Shown: piece by piece, positions 55,439 to 64,000 of the stretch
How positions within the stretch are numbered: the stretch's first letter is position 1
Layout of the letters: every line of letters begins with the position of its first letter
The notes under the pieces: generated by a model
Databases searched by the model: none
What the model was told of the DNA's origin: nothing
What the model saw: only the letters and a program-made list of their open reading frames with translations
Position numbers and translations under genes: made by a program
Source: Amoebidium appalachense
Taxonomy: Eukaryota; Ichthyosporea
Length of the DNA: 64,000 nt
Assembly: GCA_963693365.1 (NCBI GenBank)
Contig: CAVNZM010000006.1
Coordinates: 9,176,001-9,240,000, forward strand
Direction of reading: 5' to 3'

Positions 55439-56394
55439 GATTGCGGTTTTTGCCAAGTTCTTTTGCTTTTTCTCTGCGTTTTTCGTGTTCTGCCCTATGC
55501 TTTTAATGGGGCATATCTTCTCGACGTTGTACAAATTGATTTGATGCAATTGCAACTTATAATAGGCAAACACCACCTTCCTAAAGACTTCGAGAGCAAG
55601 CAGATGGATGAAGTGGAAATAAAACGAAAATGCCACTGAGATATCCCAGCCTGACCAGTGGTCCTCGTGAGCCACTCTTTGTTATTGCTGATTTATATGC
55701 AATAGGAAGAGTCGAATGCCATCGCACCAATGAAATACACCGTCTTGAAATTCGATCAGCCAATGAACGCGCAACCACGCAGATCTGAAACATCTGATCA
55801 ATCCGGCCCAGAGTTTTATGTTCGGATCCGTTGAATGTCTTCTTCAGTTGCCCTAATATACATAGAAGAGTTACAGCCATGCCATAGCCCCTATTTTCTC
55901 TTTTTACAAAATACAGGAATAGAACAGAGTGAAAGCACGTCTCAGTCTGACAGCACGGACAAAGTTGCACATGTTACTCTGGTTAGCCAGCGGTATTTTT
56001 TGGGCCACACGGTGTGCCACGCGGGCCTGTCGATGCTCGTGATCGTGATCGTATACGGTACTGACAGCGCTTCAGTGACTGAGGGGCCCCGGGGCCCGGG
56101 CTACAGGGTGATTATGTGTGACAGCCTGTGCACTGAACTCGCCCACTTACTCTCCACAAAAGTTTGGCTGTGCAATAATATCAATGTTGCACACCACTCC
56201 GTGTAAATTAGGTTTGCTATGCCTCTCATAGTGATTGATGGACCTAAAATCACGGCCCTCTGAAAACAAGGAGGGCCGTGCTAAAATGCAACCGGGGGAC
56301 AGACCGGTCAGCCTTGAGAAAACTATTTTAGCTTTCTGTTTTTAGTTACAGCACACATTTTCGGTCGCATCAATACCTCCTACTCAAACGATTT
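55439..56394. promoter_or_regulatory. upstream region of the TMEM134-like gene
   Basis: Mixed sequence without microsatellites. It contains the CCAAT-type element near 55745, a G/C palindromic stretch (GGGGCCCCGGGGCCCGGG) near 56082 and a perfect hairpin at 56251-56280. Open frames here show no recognisable protein. Confidence 0.45.
56251..56280. repeat. perfect 10-bp inverted repeat with 10-base loop
   Basis: CACGGCCCTC and GAGGGCCGTG are exact reverse complements around TGAAAACAAG. The flanks are A/T-rich (AAAAT, CTAAAA). Confidence 0.9.
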
Positions 56395-56441
56395 TTGGTT
56401 TTTTTCGGCACATGTACAGAAGGGGGACTGGGAGGGGAGGG

Positions 56442-56796
<355 letters not shown>

Positions 56797-57526
56797 ATGT
56801 TAGGCCCTGGGGGGGGAGGGATAGAGGGGAGGGAGGGGAGAGAGGGGAGGGGAGGGGAGGGGGGGGGGGGGGGGGGGGGGGAGGGGGGGGGGGAATAGCA
56901 ACGACAAAGAGCTTTTAAAACATCAGAGCCGAGACAACTTTGTGCTATATGTTCTAAATGTTAGTGTAGTACTAGTATTATAATGGGAGGAGGGGGGACG
57001 GCCGCGCGGGGTTCGGCCACGGTTATCGAAACCCCCCCCCCCATCCCCCCCCCCCCCCCTCCTCCCTCTCCCCCGGTCTTTGGTCTTGACCACCCCTGGC
57101 CAGGCGCCGGCTAAAACCACCTCAGCGAAATAAAATTTGCTGCTGAACTTTTCAGCAGCCAAAGGCAGAATTTGACAGGAGAAATTATATTTCTGCTTTC
57201 TACCAGGCCTTAGGTATGTTAAGTTGAAAAGCAAATTAATTCGGAAAAGAGCAGGAATGTTCTGCTACTTGTTCCTGATTAGCACAATGCTAATGGCAGA
57301 CGATTTTATTGAGACAACTTGGTCAAGCAGAAACTTGAAACATACCACAACTTCCGTTCGAAAACTTGAATCTGCGAAAAGCAACCTATTTCGACAGCAG
57401 AAATTTATTTGGCAGAAAGCGAAATCTCTGCAAAAGGCAAAATCTTTTTGCAAAAAGCAGAAATATCATATGAAAAAGCAAGTGTGCTCTTTACTCTTTT
57501 TTATCGAAATAAATCAGATCTGCTGG

Positions 57527-57529
<3 letters not shown>

Positions 57530-57562
<33 letters not shown>

Positions 57563-57575
57563 CACACACACACAG

Positions 57576-57606
<31 letters not shown>

Positions 57607-57629
57607 AGAAGAAGAAGAAGACAAGAACA

Positions 57630-57662
<33 letters not shown>
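57530..57662. repeat. C-A-GAA-C compound tract
   Basis: About 31 C, a short CA repeat, about 29 A, GAA repeats and another 32 C in sequence. No gene nearby. Confidence 0.9.
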
Positions 57663-57664
<2 letters not shown>

Positions 57665-57849
57665 AAAACAAAACACCGTGCACATATACACAAAAACACC
57701 GTGATACACACACAGTACTTCCCCTAGGCCTCTCAGCTGGCTTGTTTCCTGACCAAAACCGAGGGCAGACATGCATTTCCCCTCCTTTTTTAACGATGGC
57801 AGGACCTCTGTGCTTGGCCAATTGGACGAACTCTGCAGGCAGACTAGCT

Positions 57850-59890
57850 TATTGATGATGGGTGGGTGAGGGTGGGTGGGTGGGGGTCGATGGTGGTGGT
57901 GGTGGGGGGGGGGGGGAGGTGGCGGGGGGCGGTGGGGGAGGGGGAGGGAGGGAGGAGGGTGGGGGGGGGAGCAGGGAGGGGGAGGAGAGTGGGGGGAAGG
58001 GGAGGGGGAGGGGAGGAGGGACATAAAAGGGTTCCTATGGATCCCGGACCAGTCTGACCGAATGGGGAAACTGGGGGATGGTATGCAAGGAGGTGGGCAT
58101 GGGTATAATGGTGAACGAATTAAGGGGAAGATTTCGAGGGATTCTGCCAGTCGCACGGTCGCACGGTCGATGGGTGGGTGGGTTGGGGCGGGGAAGTGAG
58201 GATAGGGGGGGGGAGGGGGGGGGGGGGGAGGAGGCTGTTGCAGAGATGATAAACTTTTGTGTTTAAATTGGGCTGTTGTACTAATATGCAAGTAATCCAG
58301 ACAAATCAGGATCAAGTCCACTCAAAGCAAGAGGTGTGTGTTTCATATGATACAGCAATTAAAGTGCTAAGCCTTCCTCACTGAGTGAAGCTTTGGTGTT
58401 GAATACACATGTCATGCACAAGTGATATGTCTCGTGTTCGGGCACACATAAGTGAATTTGGGCAAGAGCGGTCCGGTAGAGTGGAGAACGAGGCAAGTCA
58501 TGGGTGGAGGGGGGAAGGTGACGAACTGTACAGTAGAAGGGTGTGGCGTGTGCACTCCCCGCGGTAAAGGGGGATGTCTTGTGGGACTTGGGGTGGGGGG
58601 GGCCGGGGGTGGAGGGGAGAAGATGGGGGCCGGGCCGAGTGGGTTACTAGTAGGGGATGATCAGTTGGGAGTTCAGAAACGGGCTGACTAGAATCCCCCC
58701 CCCCCCCCCCCCCCCTCCCCCCCCCCTGCTTTTTTTTTTCTCCCTTCCCCGTTGTGCTCCCGCCTTCCCCCCTTTCCTTCCCAATACCCGCTCCAGTTTC
58801 CTTCAGCTCAGTCTTCTTCTGATTTATGTGCCCACACAAAGGTCACCACCCCCTCCCCCCCCGCCCCACACACGCACACACACGCACACACAACCACCCC
58901 ATGCACTTTAAATGCACGCACACGCACCACAATGTCTTGAATTCCCTCCTGATCGGGCCCCAATCCCATATATTTATACTGCCTGTGCCTTTCTTCTACC
59001 CTTTTGCTCCCTCGACCTTGCTTTCGAGATGCCATGTCATTACGGGAAGCTTAAGGCAACCACAGTTTCCCCATCAAACAGTACTAGTATGCTACACTCC
59101 TAGATTCATGCTGTTCTGTTTCGCTATTTTACTATCCCCCCTTCCCCCCCTTCACCCCTCACCCCCATGGCAACAACACACATGCACACACGCACGCCCA
59201 TGGCCGCATGCACACACACCACGGCTTATGGGGCTTCGTTAATAGTGCCCGCGCTCCGGATACATTCACTGTCAAACCTGCCAAGCCCTCTCTTCATCCA
59301 CCCGTTTGCTCCGTCAACGACTTCACTCGTTATTGCTTTAGCATTTTTGTCATGAGAAGCGCACCTATAGTTTTCTCACCAAGTAGTACTGGCCCATAGC
59401 TGTTCCATTTTACTTTTATTCAAGTTATCATAATCGTTAATTACATTGTTCTTGGTCTGATAGTTTCACTTAATATAAAGAAACATAACAGTCAGTTGCT
59501 GGTTTATTAGTGGAAGAAACATAACAGTCAGTTGCTGGTTTATTTCAAAGGAGCTTGGAGTAGGTCGTCTGTCGAGTTACTAAATGTGATATCGCTGTTG
59601 GTCATTTAAAGCTAATATTTATCACTTGAAATTCTACATATTAGAAGGATGATCACAGGGAGTTCTGGAGCTCGAAGTTCCAGCAACTGCTTCGAAGAAC
59701 ATGATAGGCCATGCATATATATGTGTGCGTGCCTACCAAACCGATGAAGTTCAACCATTTTAAGTTGATCATGATAAGTTCGAAGGCCTAGTTGATTATG
59801 TAGATTTTAATAGTGGAGTTCAGTCAGTTTTAGACAGTTCAAGTGTTTTCCGTCTCAAGATTTTTAGGTTATAACAAACGAGCTGAAGGA
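57850..59890. other. intergenic region, G-rich on the left, mixed on the right
   Basis: 57850-58250 is GGGT/GGA-rich; a C tract lies at 58696-58726; 58740-59250 is C/T- and CA-rich. From 59250 to 59890 the sequence is ordinary. I see no coding signal. Confidence 0.5.
59478..59545. repeat. direct duplication of about 31 bases
   Basis: GAAACATAACAGTCAGTTGC with the following TGGTTTATT occurs twice, at about 59480 and 59517. Each copy contains TTTATT, which on the minus strand is AATAAA, so both could serve as poly(A) signals about 350-380 bases after the stop of the gene at 59891. Confidence 0.85.
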
Positions 59891-60313
59891 TCAAAGCTTG
59901 TCGTGAAGGCTCTCCCCGCTACGGTCGACGTTGGGGAGGGTCCCAGCACCATTCAAGTTGTATTTCTTGCGGATTTCGTCGTGCTTGTTCTTGTTTGTCT
60001 CGCGCCTCTCCTCGTTGCGTTGAGCTCTGACCGTGCGTGCCGTTTCCTCTGCCTCGTCTTCTTGCTTCAGCCAACCTTCACGCTGACGACGGGCTCTCTT
60101 GCTGCAGCATCGGTAGATGCAGAACATGATGAGAAGCAGGATGAAAACACCAGCACCGATGAGGGAATACAGCACAATTTTCTGCTTCTTCTCGTCGAGC
60201 TGTTCGTACTGGTAGATGGGGTTGAGGTCGGTAGCGTTGAAAGCCAACGCCGGGTCAGCTTTGGAAAGAAGGCACGCTAGGAGAGCGGTCAGAGAAGGAA
60301 TAGCGACAGCCAT
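59891..60313 (-). CDS. small type I single-pass membrane protein, 140 aa, intronless, family not recognised
   Basis: ATG at 60311-60313 in good context (AAACATGGCT), TGA at 59891-59893. Residues 1-24 look like a signal peptide (IPSLTALLACLL, then Ala-x-Ala near DPALAFNATD) and NAT is a possible N-glycosylation site. Residues 47-71 are a membrane helix (IVLYSLIGAGVFILLLIMF) followed by CIYRCCSKRARRQR, a Cys-rich juxtamembrane stretch suited to palmitoylation and a stop-transfer cluster. The cytosolic tail is highly charged (EETARTVRAQRNEERRETNK). This is an uninterrupted coding frame among very intron-rich neighbours. A CCAAT box (reverse of ATTGG) lies about 140 bases upstream. Function unknown; an adaptor-like or cell-surface role is possible but not shown. 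Confidence 0.75.
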   Translation of the reverse strand: MAVAIPSLTALLACLLSKADPALAFNATDLNPIYQYEQLDEKKQKIVLYSLIGAGVFILLLIMFCIYRCCSKRARRQREGWLKQEDEAEETARTVRAQRNEERRETNKNKHDEIRKKYNLNGAGTLPNVDRSGESLHDKL

Positions 60314-61140
60314 GTTTCTGGATTTTCAATGAGGAACACGAAAGAATGGGGTTTGGCTGTCTGGCTAGGAGACGAAATGAATGCGTTTTCAACGACACCC
60401 TTGGAAGGGATCGTATTCTGCCGGCAACGGTTGGGAAGAAGCCTTCGAATATGATTGGATGAAGCGATTCACATCTGTGCACATCAACAAGGCAGCCTAG
60501 GTCGGGTTGAAGTACCAACCCATAAAATACAGAGTGATACAAGGAAACTTCTTCTTTTAGCCTATACATCGCAAACTTTATATGTAAAAATCTAAACCCT
60601 AATGAATATAGAAAGGAAAAAATGCAGCTGCTCCTTCGTATGACGAGTAAACCCGGTGCACGTGTCATCGACATGTTGATTTGCAAAATGTCAGGATTGA
60701 TCACAAATCATTTAGGCGTCTATTCGGTGCGTTTTAGGCCAATCCTTGCGCTTGTAACAAGGATAAAATACCAATCGGCAGCAAGAAAATTGAACCATAT
60801 ATGGGTCAGGAGCAAGCTGTGGCGGAGGGCTGCCACCGTCACGTTCAGATGTGAACCGTGGTGGAGGTGACCATGCATGTTGCACGTGTTTTTCCATGTC
60901 GCCAAGGTGGCACAGTGAAGATTTTGGAAAAGTTTGACCACATGCTCTTACAACACATGCGAGATTTTGAAGGAGACACCCAAGTACGCGTACGAGCATG
61001 CTATCTAATAGATCTAGGCTACGCATGGCATACGCAATACTATTCTGAGCACACACGGTGAACGGTGGCACATACGTATGGCACGTAATTGAATCAATAT
61101 TATTATGTGGTGCTTATTTATTGAATGTTGATTGGCTCGA
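60314..61140. promoter_or_regulatory. upstream region of the small membrane protein gene
   Basis: Contains ATTGG at about 60452 (CCAAT on the gene's strand) and otherwise mixed sequence without long repeats. Open frames on both strands at 60712-61071 show no recognisable domain. Confidence 0.4.
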
Positions 61141-61181
61141 GAAACATACAACCACAAAAATCTGAAGCATATGCATACGCA

Positions 61182-61210
61182 CACACACACACACACACAT
61201 GTACACACGT

Positions 61211-61252
<42 letters not shown>

Positions 61253-61332
61253 GCAAACATACACACACACATGTACACACACACGCACGCACACACACAC
61301 ACACACACACACACATTTACACACGTGCACAC

Positions 61333-61397
<65 letters not shown>
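61182..61397. repeat. (CA)n microsatellite block
   Basis: About 215 bases of CA repeat with CG/GT interruptions, ending in about 32 pure units. Confidence 0.93.
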
Positions 61398-61399
<2 letters not shown>

Positions 61400-61874
61400 C
61401 CCGGCATCAACGTTAACTGCTGCAAGAGCACCTGAGACCAACATCATATCCATAGTCAGGATTGTTTGTTCTGGTCAGATCAATGCCAAATCATGTCAGT
61501 TAACCTCGAATTCGTACCACTGGTGACACCAGGTCAATCCAGCCTCATACACACATTGATCATTTATTATTATTACGGTGCACAGCACCGACTGAAAATT
61601 ACGGTTGCCTTTTTTTAAGTAGCCTATATACCAGCACATTATAAAATATAAACTTTAAGGTAGGACCGTGAAGGCTTCCCGTTGGTGTTGTATCAATTTT
61701 CTCGGCAACGAGGAGGGAAAAAAAAAAAAAAAAGGGGGGGGGGGGGGGGGGGGGGGGCAGGGAGCTAGGAGCTAAAAACATTCAGAAACTCTCTGACATC
61801 TATGTGAGTTTGTTGGTGCACACGGGTGAGTGAAAGTATGTATGTGGATGGGCATGGGTGGTGTTGATGTGCCG

Positions 61875-61988
<114 letters not shown>

Positions 61989-62079
61989 AGGGGGGGAAAG
62001 TTCGAGGATACTCATGATGAAATCATCTTTCCTCTCGCATTAATGAATACACAGCTGGATCCAATCGCCTCACAGAAAT

Positions 62080-62539
62080 CGTAAGACAACCAACTTCAAA
62101 GGACACTTTCGTATCTGTTGGGAAGGAATGGTCCCACGAACCATCAAGTTCCACCGCCAAAGGAGCTGAACTATGACGCCAGTTTGCGCACATACTTATT
62201 CCGTGCACTTGCACCTATTTCCCAAAGATATCCGCCTCCATACCAGGTACGCCTGCAGGAAAAAGAACTATGTGAGAGACAACATCTAACTGGGTGTGGC
62301 CTGAAAGGCATTGTTTTCCTTTCGTAAACATGTCCCTCCCTGAACGCAGGCATAAAGAAGAATCTTAATCAAAATGTCGTGTTCGAAGGGCTTGACAATC
62401 TGTGTTGTTACCATAGTTCTCTCGTTGTGAATGGTCAACAGAGTGAGACAGAAGTAGAACAGTGTGTGCTTGCCAGGGGGGAGAGAGAACAGCGGGGAGA
62501 AAGGCACACACAGAGGGAGACCGCACGCGTGTGTGTGTC

Positions 62540-62571
<32 letters not shown>

Positions 62572-62714
62572 GGGGGGGGGGGGGGTTGAATGCGGAATAC
62601 GGTACGAAGTACGCATACACGAAGGACACATGCAAAGGCAAACATTCAAGTATGCAACATCAGCCATGAACACAGTATGCGTCATAAGCAGAGCCCATCC
62701 TCAGGGAGGGCCCA

Positions 62715-62758
<44 letters not shown>

Positions 62759-62920
62759 CATTTTGATATGGAAAGAACAAGCGCTGGAGCAGGAACCCTA
62801 AAGAAAATGGGAGAGTTGTGCCAGAGAAAACACGTGAAAGCATATGTTGAGGGTTCGTCGGGTTAGTAGCTATGTCGGGTATAGAGTGGAGTGCTGACGT
62901 GTGTGAGCATACAGTCCCCC

Positions 62921-62957
<37 letters not shown>

Positions 62958-63106
62958 ACCCCACCACCACACACAGACACACACATTGCCGGAGGGGGCT
63001 TCCGGATGAAAGTTGTTTTGGAGGAAAAAATGGACAAAAACCACTAAGATGTTAAAAAAAAAAAAGCCAGACGAAAGAAAAAGGTGGGATAAAGCAGGTA
63101 AGATGA

Positions 63107-63181
<75 letters not shown>

Positions 63182-63548
63182 GCGGGGATAAGTAGATGGG
63201 TGTGCTCGACAGATAGGTGGGAAGCCCGCGGGGAGGGGGGGGGGGGGGGGGGGTTGAATGCGGAACACGGTACGAAGTACGCATACAGGGGGGGGGGGGG
63301 GGGGGGGGGGGGGGGGAGAGGCAGGAGGGAGTGGCACAGAAAAATGCTCAGAGAGGTCCAATTGTAGCACTGATATGTAAGGAGTGTTCCCATAGCTAAT
63401 GAATTCCTACTTTTGCATGCCGGCTTGTAGAAGTCCACCAGTATCCTCGCAGTCTTGTCCACTGTGGGGTGGCCGCAGTGCCGGTGCACATTCGTCAACC
63501 TACACCAAATAGTCTGAGCAACAAAACCAGGCCTCCCATACCTATGCC

Positions 63549-63601
<53 letters not shown>

Positions 63602-63718
63602 AGGTACCTCAATACAACCCCAAAGGAACACACACACACATGCACACACACACACACACACACATGCACACGCACACACACGCAGGCAGGCATTCACCCA
63701 CGCACACATAGGCGGCTT
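62080..63718 (-). CDS. exon-like blocks of an unidentified minus-strand gene, partial
   Basis: Blocks with coding character and splice-like ends, in transcript order: about 63698-63718 (SRLCVR), 63411-63499 (NVHRHCGHPTVDKTARILVD then FYKPACK), about 62328-62408 (IVKPFEHDILIKILLYACVQ), about 62231-62270 (RTWYGGGYLWEI) and about 62085-62160 (PLAVELDGSWDHSFPTDTKV). The first two agree in phase, as do the last two; the junctions between these pairs are unresolved. The GHP-x-VDKTARILVDFY segment faintly recalls an integrase-type zinc-binding region, but no further retroelement domain is visible, so I do not name a family. The 5' end lies beyond 64000 or is unseen. Confidence 0.35.
62588..62620 (+). 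repeat. copy of the 31-bp G-tract-associated element
   Basis: GAATGCGGAATACGGTACGA then AGTACGCATACAC. One mismatch to the copies at 63256 and 44166. It follows a G tract (62571-62585). Confidence 0.9.
62717..62757. repeat. poly-G tract (about 41 G)
   Basis: Uninterrupted G run on the plus strand. Confidence 0.93.
63108..63180. repeat. (GT)n joined to poly-G
   Basis: About 14 GT units pass directly into about 43 G. Confidence 0.93.
63256..63286 (+). repeat. copy of the 31-bp element between two G tracts
   Basis: Starts GAATGCGGAACACGG, ends AGTACGCATAC. Identical over 31 bases to the inverted copy at 44166-44196. G tracts flank it on both sides (63234-63253 and 63288-63316). Confidence 0.92.
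63550..63603. repeat. C-then-A composite tract
   Basis: About 40 C followed by about 11 A on the plus strand; a CA-rich stretch follows at 63630-63680. Confidence 0.92.
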
Positions 63719-63869
63719 CTGAGAAACCCAGAAAGCAATGTTGAGAGGGCAGGGAAGGGGTTTTGCAAGTATTTAGTCCAAAGGCACACAACGAAGGTAC
63801 GGGGCAATACAAGGAGTGCACTGCACATGTGCATGTGTGCGGTAAGTGAAAGGTGGGTACGTTTGTGGG

Positions 63870-63883
63870 GGGTTTTTTTTTTT

Positions 63884-63929
<46 letters not shown>
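63870..63929. repeat. T-then-G composite tract
   Basis: About 22 T followed by about 36 G near the right edge of the window. The last 70 bases hold nothing recognisable. Confidence 0.92.
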
Positions 63930-63930
<1 letters not shown>

Positions 63931-64000
63931 TGGCAACAGTATACATTACATAGAACGAAGATCATATATCACCAAAAAGTCGGTGCATAGCAGGTATAGC

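Noticed and set aside
55581-56206. Open frames on both strands upstream of the TMEM134-like gene
   Set aside because: They overlap each other and the probable promoter or 5' UTR, and show no domain or conserved pattern.
60712-61071. 119-codon minus-strand frame and overlapping plus-strand frame
   Set aside because: Neither has recognisable features; they overlap on opposite strands and could be chance frames upstream of the small membrane protein gene.

Overview
This is eukaryotic nuclear DNA. Genes are split into short exons (20 to 520 bases) by GT-AG introns, and introns and gene flanks are crowded with G/C homopolymers up to about 55 bases, T-then-G composite tracts and long (GT/CA) microsatellites. 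I see no operon, rRNA, complete tRNA or CRISPR array. The gene set fits a protist or other non-model eukaryote, possibly a relative of animals, but the lineage cannot be fixed from this window.

Layout. (1) From before base 1 to 25278 on the minus strand lies the 5' third (39 exons recognised, about 1,700 codons) of a very large BLTP1/KIAA1109/Tweek-type bridge-like lipid transfer protein gene. (2) Across an 831-base divergent intergenic region, a plus-strand gene at 26110-32806 (11 exons, 273 aa) encodes a coiled-coil protein I do not recognise. (3) TIM17, the mitochondrial inner-membrane translocase subunit, is at 34401-36445 (+, 4 exons, 159 aa). (4) TRIP4/ASC-1, with its Cys-rich zinc finger and C-terminal ASCH domain, is at 38073-48801 (+, about 16 exons). 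(5) Convergent to it, at 50105-55438 (-), is a six-exon TMEM230/TMEM134-family (formerly DUF872) two-pass membrane protein of 164 aa. (6) At 59891-60313 (-) is an intronless gene for a small secretory-type single-pass membrane protein. (7) The right end (about 62-63.7 kb, -) carries exon-like blocks of an unidentified, incomplete gene.

Exon boundaries were read by eye from splice signals, intron phase and protein-family similarity. In nearly all cases the phases of neighbouring exons agree exactly, which is the strongest support for the models. The exceptions are TRIP4 exons 1/2, the entry of TRIP4 exon 10, and the junctions between BLTP1 exons 18/19 and 37/38.

The genes have no obvious shared pathway and look like an ordinary housekeeping neighbourhood. 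The unusual content is the DNA between exons: poly-C tracts sitting just inside introns after the 5' splice site on both strands, a dispersed element of about 31 bp always next to G tracts, and tandem duplications of exon/donor junctions.
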